This document shows, in pieces, positions 54,634-63,539 of a stretch of DNA of 64,000 bases (position 1 is its first letter; each line of letters starts with the position of its first letter). The stretch is from NCBI RefSeq assembly GCF_016757755.1, contig NZ_CP068437.1:2604001-2668000 (forward strand). The letters are read 5' to 3'. The translations under genes and the position numbers were made by a program. The notes below the pieces were generated by a model, which saw only the letters and a list, made by a program, of their open reading frames with translations, had not been told where the DNA came from and did no database searches. The DNA comes from Shewanella sp. KX20019 (GTDB taxonomy: Bacteria; Pseudomonadota; Gammaproteobacteria; Enterobacterales; Shewanellaceae).

Positions 54634-54748
54634 GTTTAGACTCTTAGATAAAAAATTGGCTGCAAAAAATAATACCAAGCTATGATAAAGCAGATATTTG
54701 ATATTTATTATGTTCTTACTCAAGAACTAACCATTAAATTTTGAAAAC

Positions 54749-54776
54749 AAAAAAGCCCCAACTTTCGTTGGGGCTT
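54749..54776 (-). terminator. Terminator of tRNA Gly-Cys-Leu operon
   Basis: A 9-bp stem agccccaac / gttggggct with a 4-nt loop; on the minus strand it is followed by six T, 28 nt after tRNA-Leu. Confidence 0.92.
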
Positions 54777-54803
54777 TCTCGCAACTCTCCGAAGAGAATT
54801 ATA

Positions 54804-54889
54804 TGGTACCCGAGGCCGGACTTGAACCGGCACGCCTATTAAGCGAGGGATTTTAAATCCCTTGTGTCTACCGATTCCACCACTCGGGC
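54804..54889 (-). tRNA. tRNA-Leu(UAA)
   Basis: An 86-nt class II tRNA with encoded CCA. The acceptor GCCCGAG pairs with CTCGGGT (one G-T). The anticodon loop TTTAAAA gives TAA, there is a long variable arm (CGCTTAATAGGCG), and the T arm is GCCGGTTCAAGTCCGGC. Third tRNA of the operon, the same order as glyW-cysT-leuZ in E. coli. Confidence 0.96.
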
Positions 54890-54971
54890 AAACTCGTTGA
54901 CTTTGATGATACGTGTTATCGGTAGAAACACTGTCGTTAATTACTTAACCACTCATCAAACTCTTAATTTG

Positions 54972-55045
54972 TGGAGGCGCGACCCGGAGTCGAACCGAGA
55001 TCGACGGATTTGCAATCCGCAGCATAGCCATTCTGCCATCGCGCC
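54972..55045 (-). tRNA. tRNA-Cys(GCA)
   Basis: A 74-nt tRNA with encoded CCA. Acceptor GGCGCGA / TCGCGCC, anticodon loop TTGCAAA giving GCA, T arm CTCGGTTCGACTCCGGG. Second in the operon. Confidence 0.96.
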
Positions 55046-55055
55046 ACTATTAAAT

Positions 55056-55131
55056 TGGAGCGACATATCGGGTTCGAACCGATGACCTATACCTTGGCAA
55101 GGTATCGCTCTACCAACTGAGCTAATGTCGC
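55056..55131 (-). tRNA. tRNA-Gly(GCC)
   Basis: A 76-nt tRNA with encoded CCA. Acceptor GCGACAT / ATGTCGC, D arm with AGCTCAGTTGGTAGAGC, anticodon loop TTGCCAA giving GCC, T arm ATCGGTTCGAACCCGAT. First in the operon, 10 nt before tRNA-Cys. Confidence 0.97.
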
Positions 55132-55587
55132 ATTTCAATTTAATCTGTAATCATGTTCTTGCTTAGTTCGCTTCCCCTTGACTACGGAATGGCATTCTAC
55201 CGATTTGATCTCGAGAGTCAATCGCCAAAAAACAATTTTATGTCTGTTTGTTGTTAAATTCATCAAAGATAACGTTTTTCGTACTTATTGATCGATACTT
55301 GTGCAGTAGCAATGCCCCGCGGCTACTTTGCTTAGCTATTCGATCTACCAAAGGTGAATCCCTTTGAAAGTGAAGCCACTATTTTGATGGATTACCGCTG
55401 AATGTACCCCATCCTAGTTGAAGATGGAAAAGCTGCTTTTAGATCTATGATAGTGATGATGACTAAATTTGTGCGGTGTATTCAGTTTCTAGCGAATAGA
55501 AATCGTTACTTGTTGCAAAGTGGAGGTGGTTAAAACGAAAACGCCTCAGCAATAGAGGCGTTTGTAACAAGCTAACTTAAAGCAATA
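55132..55587. other. Intergenic region upstream of tRNA operon
   Basis: 456 bp without a recognised gene. The tRNA operon promoter must lie at the left end, though I cannot assign hexamers with confidence. The terminator of the GAPDH-2 gene is at the right end. Confidence 0.5.
55540..55562 (-). terminator. Terminator of GAPDH-2 gene
   Basis: Stem aacgcctc / gaggcgtt with a 7-nt loop; on the minus strand followed by ttttcgtttt, 26 nt after the stop codon. Confidence 0.85.
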
Positions 55588-57021
55588 TTAGCCAAGCGGC
55601 AATGATTGATAATTTAGACCTAGCATCTTTTGCATTACGCCAACCACCTGGCAGCTATAGCCAAACTCGTTGTCGTACCATACATAAAGAATAGTACGGT
55701 TGCCGTCAGCAATAGTTGCTTGAGAGTCAACAACACCGGCATAGCGAGAGCCGACCAAATCACTAGAAACAATTTCAGTAGAATCAGTGTAATCGATTTG
55801 GTTCTGCAGTTCAGACTGAAGTGCCATATCTTTGAGGTATTCGTTCATCTCATGCTTACTAGTTTCACCATTAAGGTTCAAGCTAATAATGGCCATTGAA
55901 ACATTTGGCGTAGGAACGCGAATCGCATTACCCGTTAATTTACCTTCAAGAACTGGCAGTGCTTTAGAAACGGCTTTAGCGGCGCCAGTTTCAGTAATTA
56001 CCATATTTAAAGGTGCGCTACGGCCACGACGGTCTGCAGAGTGGTAGTTATCGATAAGGTTCTGGTCATTGGTGTATGAGTGAATCGTCTCAACATGACC
56101 ATTTACAATGCCATACTTATCATTTACAGCTTTTAGTACTGGTGTAATCGCGTTAGTCGTACAGCTCGCTGCAGATACAATAGTATCTTCATCAAGAATG
56201 TCCGACTCATTAACACCGTATACGATGTTCTTAATTGCGCCTTTAGCTGGTGCAGTCAATAGTACCTTGGTTGCGCCTTTTGATTTAAGGTGCAATCCAA
56301 GCCCTGCTTCGTCTTTCCAAATGCCGGTGTTGTCGACAACAAGGGCATTAGAGATCCCATGCTCTGTGTAGTCCACTTCATCTGGAGAGTTTGCATAGAT
56401 AATCTGAATATAAGTACCATTTGCAATAATGGCGTTGTTCTCTTCATCAACTTCTACTGAACCATTAAAGGGTCCATGAACTGAATCACGGCGTAGTAAG
56501 CTTGCCCGTTTCTCCAAATCGCCCTTGCGGCCGCCTCGAAGTACAATGGCACGAAGTCTGAGCTTGTTGCTAACGCCTGTTCTTTCAATTAGCAGACGAG
56601 CCAGTAAACGTCCAATACGGCCGAAACCGTAAAGTACAACATCCCTAGCTTCAGTATCTTCTTGTGTAATTGCAGCAGACAATTCGTTGCTCATATAAGC
56701 TTCGATTTGACTAGCATCTTTATATTCGCGCCAGTAGTTAACAGCAAGCTTACCGATATCAACTTTGCACTGTTTTACCGCTAACTTGCTTAAAGCTTCG
56801 ATAAATGGAAAACTTTCACGTAGTCTTAGTTTATCACCGACATGACGACGCACTAAACGATGTGATTTAATTATTTCAATAGTAGAGGCGTTTAGTAAGG
56901 GTTTACCGTAGACGACAACTTCTACACCTTGGTTACGATATAACTTACCAAGTAGAGGCTGCATAGCCTCAGCCATTTCGAAACGTTCTTGCCAGCTTTG
57001 TAGGTGTTTATCAGCGCTCAT
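55588..57021 (-). CDS. Glyceraldehyde-3-phosphate dehydrogenase, long (N-extended) form
   Basis: 477 residues, about 140 more than standard GAPDH. The extension (1-125) is helical with no recognised domain. The GAPDH part begins VVLYGFGRIGRLLARLL. The catalytic Cys is in SAASCTTNAITPV and the His in ETIHSYTNDQNLIDNYH, then RRGRSAPLNMVITETGAAKA and WYDNEFGYSCQVV. The NAD-binding region lacks the usual Asp after the second strand (VLRGG), so cofactor preference may differ. It is divergent from the DUF2989 gene. This long form accompanies a normal GAPDH in Shewanella and Vibrio; a gluconeogenic role is possible but not shown here. Confidence 0.9.
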   Translation of the reverse strand: MSADKHLQSWQERFEMAEAMQPLLGKLYRNQGVEVVVYGKPLLNASTIEIIKSHRLVRRHVGDKLRLRESFPFIEALSKLAVKQCKVDIGKLAVNYWREYKDASQIEAYMSNELSAAITQEDTEARDVVLYGFGRIGRLLARLLIERTGVSNKLRLRAIVLRGGRKGDLEKRASLLRRDSVHGPFNGSVEVDEENNAIIANGTYIQIIYANSPDEVDYTEHGISNALVVDNTGIWKDEAGLGLHLKSKGATKVLLTAPAKGAIKNIVYGVNESDILDEDTIVSAASCTTNAITPVLKAVNDKYGIVNGHVETIHSYTNDQNLIDNYHSADRRGRSAPLNMVITETGAAKAVSKALPVLEGKLTGNAIRVPTPNVSMAIISLNLNGETSKHEMNEYLKDMALQSELQNQIDYTDSTEIVSSDLVGSRYAGVVDSQATIADGNRTILYVWYDNEFGYSCQVVGVMQKMLGLNYQSLPLG

Positions 57022-57211
57022 TAACAGATCCTTTATCTCACTTTTCTGATTTTTTATCAGAAATGTTTGAGTAACAAAAAGAAAAGACCAATAATCTAGG
57101 TTATGTAGGGTGTCTTTCCCCGTTTGGTCGGCGCTATTGTAATGAAAAGTCGCCTTTCAGGCTAGTTAGATATTCCTCGTAAAGTTGTAATTTTATTAGA
57201 TTAAAATACGC

Positions 57212-58075
57212 ATGGAGCCACTTTTGAATAGAAACTTTGTAATGTTTACATCATTTCTAGCATTTACCGTCTTTTTTGGCCTGTTTGGCTGTAAACCGGT
57301 CTCTAATACAGAGGTAATATGTAACAAAAATCCTGAACTTTGTTTGGATTTGCACAAAGATAGTTGGTGCCGGTTCGAAAAAGGTGACCTTATTCGCAGC
57401 CGTTTCAAATTAAAGCAGACTATTGAGCCCAATGGTGAGCAATTGTATGACCAGTTACTGAATCTAGAGGATTACAACAAGTGCATTGAACTTGCCGCTG
57501 GGGTACAGCATATACTGCACCCTGAGCGTACTAACGATCGTGCGCGCGCTTTTGGGCTAAGCTCTCAAACTTTAGCGGAGCTTCAGGAAAGCACCAAAAA
57601 TAGTCTTGAGCCCCATTTAGCTTATTATCATTGGTCCCGGTTCAACGATACTGAAGCTGGCAAGGTACTATTTGCCGCAGAAAAGAATGGCCTCATTAGC
57701 GATATCAGATTAAAAGCCCAACTTGCCGCGCATTATTTAAGGATTAATTCACTTAAGTCTAAACGGTTATACGCAGAGGCGTTAAATGGTAGTGATGAAG
57801 ACACATTCGATCCAGACTGGTTACTCGGTTTAGCCACCATATACCGCCAGGAACAGCGGCCAGAGATGCACTACTTACTGTCGAAAACTAACATTGTTAT
57901 CACCCAATCAAATTTTGTAGAGAAGCAGATGCTAGCCATGCTTCAGGGAAACAGATTACTGCAAGACAAATTGGATAAAGAAGCTGAAGATTTAGCAGAT
58001 GTACTAAAATCTGGAAATTATGCGCAAAGTAAGCTAAAAATTGTCTTGGAGCAGGACTTAAGCCACGCTAACTAG
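57212..58075 (+). CDS. DUF2989-family lipoprotein
   Basis: 287 residues with a lipoprotein signal (FVMFTSFLAFTVFFGLFGC, lipobox LFGC at Cys27). The mature part is mostly helical with TPR-like repeats (AGKVLFAAEKNGLISD, LAAHYLRINSLKSKRLYAEAL) and an early Cys-rich segment (VICNKNPELCLDLHKDSWC). It fits DUF2989, a Shewanella-type family without known function, conserved between the two GAPDH genes. ATG 57212 has no clear ribosome site; ATG 57242 is an alternative that still keeps the signal. Confidence 0.8.
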   Translation: MEPLLNRNFVMFTSFLAFTVFFGLFGCKPVSNTEVICNKNPELCLDLHKDSWCRFEKGDLIRSRFKLKQTIEPNGEQLYDQLLNLEDYNKCIELAAGVQHILHPERTNDRARAFGLSSQTLAELQESTKNSLEPHLAYYHWSRFNDTEAGKVLFAAEKNGLISDIRLKAQLAAHYLRINSLKSKRLYAEALNGSDEDTFDPDWLLGLATIYRQEQRPEMHYLLSKTNIVITQSNFVEKQMLAMLQGNRLLQDKLDKEAEDLADVLKSGNYAQSKLKIVLEQDLSHAN

Positions 58076-58294
58076 CATGCTATTTTGTGTAATTTGTATT
58101 CGGCAAAATGTTTGCCAACTTACAGTTAATTCCAATGTTTAGCTGAAAAATAGCTCAATACGCGATCCATGTAAAAATATTACCAAAATTGTTAAGGGAA
58201 TCCGCCCTTTTTGGCCGATATTGCTTGACGGTAGCTGTCAGTTTGGTAATTTTACAACCAGATTCTTTTTATAATTTTACCTGAGGGATATGAG

Positions 58295-59305
58295 ATGACT
58301 ATCCGAGTTGCAATTAACGGCTATGGCCGTATCGGCCGCAATGTTCTACGTGCTTTATATGAAAGCGAAAAGAACTACCCTATCAAGATAGTTGCTTTAA
58401 ACGATCTTGGTGATGCATCAATCAATGCTCACTTAACGAAGTACGATTCTGTTCATGGACGTTTCAATGCAAAAGTTGAACATGTAGATGACGCGATTTT
58501 TGTTAACGAAGATAAGATTCTAACGTTCCAAGAGCGTGATCCTTCGAAACTGCCTTGGAAAGAACTCGATATTGATATCGTTTTTGAATGTACTGGTATA
58601 TTCACTTCTAAAGAATCAGTACAGCCACATCTTAATGCTGGCGCAAAGAAAGTGCTTATCTCTGCTCCAGGTAAGAACGTAGATGCTACTGTCGTTTACG
58701 GTGTTAACAATGATGAAATTACTAGCGATATGACAGTAATTTCAAATGCATCTTGCACTACAAACTGTCTAGCGCCTTTTGCTAAGCCGTTAAATGACGA
58801 GATAGGCATTGAGTCTGGTCTTATGACTACTATTCATGCTTACACGAATGATCAGCGTTTATCAGATGTGTATCATACTGACTTGCGCCGTGCTCGTGCA
58901 GCAGCAGTGTCGATGATCCCTACCCGTACTGGCGCAGCCGCTGCGGTTGGTCTTGTGGTTCCTGAGCTTGCTGGTAAATTTGACGGTCTTGCTGTTCGCG
59001 TACCAACAGTTAACGTTTCTCTTGTAGATCTTTCGTTTGTTGCGTCTCGTGATACAACGGTTGAAGAAGTGAACGCTATCATCGAGAAAGCTGCTTCTGT
59101 AGCGCCATTGAGTGAAGTGTTAGCGGTTAATCATGAGCCATTGGTTTCAATTGATTTTAACCATAACCCATTCTCATCTAACTTTGATGCGACTCAAACC
59201 CGTGTTAATGGTCGCTTAGTTAAAGTAATGTCTTGGTATGACAACGAGTGGGGTTTCAGTAACCGCATGCTCGATAACGCCGTAGCGTTAATGTCAGCTA
59301 AATAA
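58295..59305 (+). CDS. gap: Type I glyceraldehyde-3-phosphate dehydrogenase
   Basis: A 336-residue classical GAPDH (G3P + NAD + Pi to 1,3-bisphosphoglycerate). NAD-binding start VAINGYGRIGRNVLRAL, then catalytic Cys in SNASCTTNCLAP and His in TTIHAYTNDQRLSD. The phosphate-binding RRARAAAVSMIPTRTGAAAAVG and C-terminal SWYDNEWGFSNRMLD follow. The ATG follows gaggga. Some features (RVAINGYGRIGRNVLRALYES, LPWKELDID) recall Epd, but the Cys-His context and overall pattern fit gap; an erythrose-4-phosphate activity is not excluded. A terminator follows. Confidence 0.93.
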   Translation: MTIRVAINGYGRIGRNVLRALYESEKNYPIKIVALNDLGDASINAHLTKYDSVHGRFNAKVEHVDDAIFVNEDKILTFQERDPSKLPWKELDIDIVFECTGIFTSKESVQPHLNAGAKKVLISAPGKNVDATVVYGVNNDEITSDMTVISNASCTTNCLAPFAKPLNDEIGIESGLMTTIHAYTNDQRLSDVYHTDLRRARAAAVSMIPTRTGAAAAVGLVVPELAGKFDGLAVRVPTVNVSLVDLSFVASRDTTVEEVNAIIEKAASVAPLSEVLAVNHEPLVSIDFNHNPFSSNFDATQTRVNGRLVKVMSWYDNEWGFSNRMLDNAVALMSAK

Positions 59306-59324
59306 ACCTCAATTATATTGAGTA

Positions 59325-59356
59325 AGAAAGCCCAGCTTTATGCTGGGCTTTCTTTT
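59325..59356 (+). terminator. Terminator after gap
   Basis: A 12-bp stem agaaagcccagc / gctgggctttct with a 5-nt loop and a T-tract, 20 nt after the gap stop codon. Confidence 0.93.
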
Positions 59357-59491
59357 ATCTGAACCATAATTACTAAAGTGTCATCAGCTATGTGCGATTC
59401 GATTAATACTCTGAATAGCTGCCTTTTAATGGTTCAGGAGTGTTTAGCATCATTGCGGATGATACGTAGATTAGTATGAGAGGTTTAGCTT

Positions 59492-59791
59492 TTATAACGC
59501 TTCGTCAATAATCTCAATATTTTGATCGATATAACCGAGTAATATTGTTTTCTCTGTACTGCCAAGTTGAGAGTCTAAGATAATTCTATGGAGTTCTAAT
59601 GATTCTGATTTATGAGTGAGTAAAATGAGTGATGAAATATGGACAGTATTTAGAGCACGCTTCAATAATGCTGCTTGTGTCAGCTTTATTGAGATTTTTA
59701 CAGTATCGGTTAACAATGCTAATCTTTCGTCATTGACGATCTGCACTGCGAGTCCAGTATGTTGCAATTGATTATGCTGCATAATATACAT
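59492..59791 (-). CDS. Small hypothetical protein
   Basis: 99 residues, no domain recognised. The sequence alternates hydrophobic and charged residues (VQIVNDERLALLTDTVKISIKLTQAALLKRAL) and ends in an acidic tail IDQNIEIIDEAL. A good gaaggg lies 6-7 nt before the ATG at 59791, which supports a real gene. It stands alone between the gap terminator and the next hypothetical. Confidence 0.65.
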   Translation of the reverse strand: MYIMQHNQLQHTGLAVQIVNDERLALLTDTVKISIKLTQAALLKRALNTVHISSLILLTHKSESLELHRIILDSQLGSTEKTILLGYIDQNIEIIDEAL

Positions 59792-60051
59792 ATGTCACCC
59801 TTCATCATAAATGGAATAAATGCCACCTTCAATGAGGATTATATGGGGAGCTAGCTGTATCTGTACTGAATAGGTAACCTAGAGTGAATGCTTTTACATC
59901 CGAATAAAGTGTTTAAATAGCTATGTTCAGTGTGTATATAAACTAAATGTCGGAACGATGATGACTTCCATATTAGGCAGCCAAATGCGTGGATACACAA
60001 CACTGAATAACCAGTAAAACGTCGTAAAATTTAGTGCATCTAAAAAATGCC

Positions 60052-60330
60052 CTAGCTACGCTTTATTCTAACAACGTTAAAAATATCTATCTCGAAGCCA
60101 GCAATGCCTTCCGTTCCGCTGTAGTAGGTAATGTTAACGTTTGCATCTTTAAGACTTTTGTACTTTTTTCGTCTTTTAAACTTGAACGGCGTGTCACAAT
60201 CTTCAATCATTACGGTATGCAAAACCCATTCATCTTTTTCTCTTTGAATATGAGACAACACCTTCACATCCTCTGAGTGGGTAAGTTCATCGTGTTTCTC
60301 TAGCATTTTATCGACAGGATGCTTCTTCAC
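60052..60330 (-). CDS. Small hypothetical basic protein
   Basis: 92 residues. N-terminal charged helix (MKKHPVDKMLEKHDELTHSEDVKVLSHIQREKDEW) followed by a beta-like part rich in Lys and Arg (FKFKRRKKYKSLKDANVNITYYSGTEGIAGFEIDIFN). No signal peptide. The start is GTG 60330 with gaggaa 7 nt upstream. No family recognised; the codon pattern and ribosome site argue for a real gene. Confidence 0.65.
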   Translation of the reverse strand: MKKHPVDKMLEKHDELTHSEDVKVLSHIQREKDEWVLHTVMIEDCDTPFKFKRRKKYKSLKDANVNITYYSGTEGIAGFEIDIFNVVRIKRS

Positions 60331-60395
60331 TAACGGTTCCTCAAAAATTGTAATCTATAAATGTAGCACAGCTACTTAAAACTGGCTGACTAGTG

Positions 60396-61736
60396 TTATA
60401 AAAATCTATCTCGTAGCCAACCATAATGATAGTAACCCCATTGCCCTACTCTTCTAAATTTGGGCAATGGAAACTTAGGTAGCGCATTATCGTACAAAGG
60501 TAAACTAGGAGCCTGATGGCCAGTAATTTGTTGTGCCAATCGAAAAGCAGCCTGTGTACTAAATGATACACCAGAACCGCAGTACCCTAGACTATAACCA
60601 ACTCTATTATGACAAAAAACATGCGGAATATCATCTAAAGCTGCAGCTATCCAGCCAGTCCAATTATAGGCAAGTGATTTACTTGCTAGCGCAGGAAAGC
60701 ACTGTTTCATCGCAAGCATTAATCGGCTCTGAAAAATAGGTGCATAGGCATCTTTACCCCATATAGCGCCCCTACCACCAAATAACAAACGATTATCCGG
60801 TAACAATCGATAATAGTATTTGAGGATCCGCGTATCCATGGTGACCTGTTTGGTTTTTAATCCACAAGCCATTAATTCAGCATCGGTTAACGGTTCCGTG
60901 ACTATTACATTGCTCAATATTGGCAGGAATCGATTATCAATATGAGGGCTAAATTGCTTCGGAGTATAAGCATTACCCGCACTGATGACTTTATTGACCG
61001 TTAGTTCACCGTCTGTGGTGATCAAACGGTGTTTTCCGTTTTCCTCAATCCAGTGTTCAACGCAACTATGCTCATAAAGTTTCACATTACGCTTGTTTAG
61101 CATTGATTTATAACCCAAAAGTAACTTGAGTGGGTTTAAACCAAATCCGTCTTCGAGTCGTAACGCACCATAAGCTTGGTGATGGTTCATGTATTCGTTT
61201 TTGAGCGTTGTAGCATCAATAAACTGAGCATCTTCACCGAGATGTGTCGATATAAATGCAGCGGCGTTTTTTAATTGTGCAAGCGCTTTTGGATTATGAG
61301 CGACCTTTATATAACCTTTCTGCTGTGGCTCACATTGAATGTCAAACGATTCAATGAGCCCTTCAACACGCTCGACAGCTTGACTAAATTCGCTATAAAC
61401 TCCTTTCGCTGTAGTTAAATCCCAGCGTTTAGCGATTTGAGAGTAACCTAAACGGCCAGACCCTTTTAGCACAAATCCTGCATTGCGAGCGCTAGCACCG
61501 AAACCCACTTGATTTGCCTCGAGAACACATACATCGACATCATACAGTTCCGCCAAATAATGAGCGGTCAATAAACCGGTGTACCCGCCGCCAATGATGG
61601 CGACGTCTGCCGTGTGACTTCCGCGGAGGCTTTTATTCGCGGCCCCGAGTGACACTGTACTCGCCCAATAAGAGTCGCAGGGCGTTAAGTTCGCAGGTGA
61701 AGCATGCTTTAAAGGGTCAAATGTTTTACTGTTCAT
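60396..61736 (-). CDS. FAD-dependent oxidoreductase, DAO family (PuuB-like)
   Basis: 446 residues. The FAD dinucleotide fold is DVAIIGGGYTGLLTAHYLAE (about 45-64), with GFGASARNAGFV typical of the gamma-glutamylputrescine oxidase-like group. The C-terminal FAD contact is GYSLGYCGSGVSFSTQAA. It oxidises an amine or amino acid with O2 as likely acceptor; the substrate is unknown, and no other putrescine pathway genes are present. The GNAT gene lies 44 nt upstream on the same strand, so the two probably form an operon. Confidence 0.87.
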   Translation of the reverse strand: MNSKTFDPLKHASPANLTPCDSYWASTVSLGAANKSLRGSHTADVAIIGGGYTGLLTAHYLAELYDVDVCVLEANQVGFGASARNAGFVLKGSGRLGYSQIAKRWDLTTAKGVYSEFSQAVERVEGLIESFDIQCEPQQKGYIKVAHNPKALAQLKNAAAFISTHLGEDAQFIDATTLKNEYMNHHQAYGALRLEDGFGLNPLKLLLGYKSMLNKRNVKLYEHSCVEHWIEENGKHRLITTDGELTVNKVISAGNAYTPKQFSPHIDNRFLPILSNVIVTEPLTDAELMACGLKTKQVTMDTRILKYYYRLLPDNRLLFGGRGAIWGKDAYAPIFQSRLMLAMKQCFPALASKSLAYNWTGWIAAALDDIPHVFCHNRVGYSLGYCGSGVSFSTQAAFRLAQQITGHQAPSLPLYDNALPKFPLPKFRRVGQWGYYHYGWLRDRFL

Positions 61737-61780
61737 AATGGATGCTTTTAACGTATTGGATTTATATATTTCTAAATTTT

Positions 61781-62332
61781 TTAGAAAATAAGTAGCATTT
61801 CACATGCTGCGCAGTGGCAATTAGGCCCACAAAGAACACATATATAGTCTGGATGCTCTGCGGTGTTATTCCAACGGTCTGGATGTTCCTTTATCAGTAC
61901 ACCGCCCGCTTTTGTAAAGTAGCGAACAGCTGAATTATTAGGGCTTTGTTTCCATAAATGACTTACGCCAGCGGTTGCTCCTTGCAACTTTAGTGCAGTA
62001 ATAGAAGCATCAAGTAACAAGCCGCCGATCCCCCTACCGCGAGCATCTGAAGCAACAGTATTGCATTTGAAATAACCGACTTGTTCTTGGCTTATCCCCC
62101 AACGGTTTGGCGTGCACCATTTGTCGACAAGCCATTGCTCTGCTGCATAAGTGAGTCTAAAGCCCATCAAGCGATTGGATTCTATAGCTACGAAGCAACT
62201 GTTGATCCCGTTCTTATTACCTTTATTGACAATGTTTTGAAGTGAATTTTGATCTAGGTAGCCGTTGCCGTGAACTAAATTTCCTAGTTCAATCACATCA
62301 TTAAAGTGGTTCTGTTTAAGGGGCAGGATCAT
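61781..62332 (-). CDS. GNAT-family acetyltransferase with Cys-rich tail
   Basis: 183 residues. Motif A is CNTVASDARGRGIGGLLLDASITAL, followed by NNSAVRYFTKAGG. The C terminus carries an unusual cluster CVLCGPNCHCAACEMLL (five Cys and one His within 14 residues) that could bind zinc or an Fe-S centre. Substrate unknown. It precedes the FAD oxidoreductase in a probable two-gene operon; an amine-oxidation and amine-acetylation pair would be consistent, but this is inference. Confidence 0.8.
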   Translation of the reverse strand: MILPLKQNHFNDVIELGNLVHGNGYLDQNSLQNIVNKGNKNGINSCFVAIESNRLMGFRLTYAAEQWLVDKWCTPNRWGISQEQVGYFKCNTVASDARGRGIGGLLLDASITALKLQGATAGVSHLWKQSPNNSAVRYFTKAGGVLIKEHPDRWNNTAEHPDYICVLCGPNCHCAACEMLLIF

Positions 62333-62444
62333 ATATTATCTTCTTATTTTTCTTATATACCACTCACTTTACCATATCCGATAGAATTAACTCGAATCCA
62401 GTCTAACGATAAAAAATAGTAGAAAGAATACAGGGGCCTATTAC

Positions 62445-63377
62445 ATGAAACTCTCATTAATCACGTTAGCACTCGCCGTTGCCATCAGTGGTTGCTCTCA
62501 AACAGAGCAAACTCTGGCGGCAAATGACACGACTTCATTTAAAACAGTCAACTCAGCAGTTAAGGGAGAAAATCAATCTGCAACTTACCAAGCGATGCTT
62601 GATCAGCTTGTAGATATTGATATGCAGGCCGATCTTACAAGCCTTAGCCCGACTGACACATTAGTGCTGCGAAAAATAATTGAAGTAGCAGATATATTGG
62701 ACGGGATCTACTTCAAGCAAACGTTTGAAAATAATGCTGCGGTTAGACAACAGATATTGGCATCAACTGATATCAATAAGAGCAAATTACTGTCCTTGTT
62801 TGAGCTTCACTATGGTGCATGGGATACCTTAAACGGAGATAAACCATTTTTTGGCAGCACAGCGCGCCCTGATGGCGCAGGTGTCTATCCCGTTGATCTA
62901 ACAAAGAGTGAATTTAATCAATGGATAGCGGCACATCCAGAAGATGAGAAAAGCTTTAAAAGCGGCTATACCGTCATTGTCCGAGATAAGGAACAGCTAA
63001 AAGCGATCCCCTATAGTATCTACTATAAAGAAGAACTTACCGACGCTGCAAAGCTTATGCGCGAGGCTGCTGAATTAACAAAAGATCAAACCTTAAAAAT
63101 ATTTTTGTCTAAACGCGCAGATTCATTTCTTAACGATAAATACCGTGACTCAGAAATGGCATGGATGGATTTAAATGGTTCTTTAGAGATAGCCATTGGG
63201 CCATACGAAACTTATACCGATAAGCTCTTTGGTTATAAAACATTTTTCGAAGCTTTTATTACTGTTCGAAACCCTGAAGATAGCGCGAAGTTAGACATCT
63301 ATAAAAAATACCTAACCGCTATGGAATCCAATTTACCTATCCCTGATGAACATAAAAACGTAAATAGAGCTAGCTAG
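62445..63377 (+). CDS. M49-like dipeptidyl-peptidase lipoprotein lacking the catalytic half
   Basis: 310 residues with a lipoprotein signal (MKLSLITLALAVAISGC). The body matches the N-terminal half of bacterial M49-type proteins of about 550 residues: GAGVYPVDLTKSEFNQWI, YTVIVRDKEQLKAIPYS, MAWMDLNGSLEIAIGPYETYTDKLFGYKTFFEAF and the joint LPIPDEHKN. Four residues later comes a stop, then a terminator. The downstream half with the zinc-binding HExxGH-type motif is absent from the following sequence. It is therefore either a gene remnant or a non-enzymatic domain. The frame itself is clean. Confidence 0.75.
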   Translation: MKLSLITLALAVAISGCSQTEQTLAANDTTSFKTVNSAVKGENQSATYQAMLDQLVDIDMQADLTSLSPTDTLVLRKIIEVADILDGIYFKQTFENNAAVRQQILASTDINKSKLLSLFELHYGAWDTLNGDKPFFGSTARPDGAGVYPVDLTKSEFNQWIAAHPEDEKSFKSGYTVIVRDKEQLKAIPYSIYYKEELTDAAKLMREAAELTKDQTLKIFLSKRADSFLNDKYRDSEMAWMDLNGSLEIAIGPYETYTDKLFGYKTFFEAFITVRNPEDSAKLDIYKKYLTAMESNLPIPDEHKNVNRAS

Positions 63378-63402
63378 AGAGCGCATGTCTCATGCGCTCT
63401 TT
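63378..63402 (+). terminator. Terminator after truncated M49-like gene
   Basis: A 10-bp stem agagcgcatg / catgcgctct with loop tct, starting one base after the stop codon. The T-tract is short (ttaat). Confidence 0.75.
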
Positions 63403-63539
63403 AATAACTCTTTCATATAGCGCACTCATTTCAACCTTACATGGCTTCAGCTTGAACTGACGTGCGCATTTGTATTATCGTATAAAATTAATATTTAAGA
63501 TATTTCAAATAAAGTGAGCCATCACAAGGATATAAATAA

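Noticed and set aside
54956..55138. 60-codon minus-strand frame and a 73-codon plus-strand frame across the tRNA genes
   Set aside because: Both run through the tRNA-Cys and tRNA-Gly genes and are chance frames.
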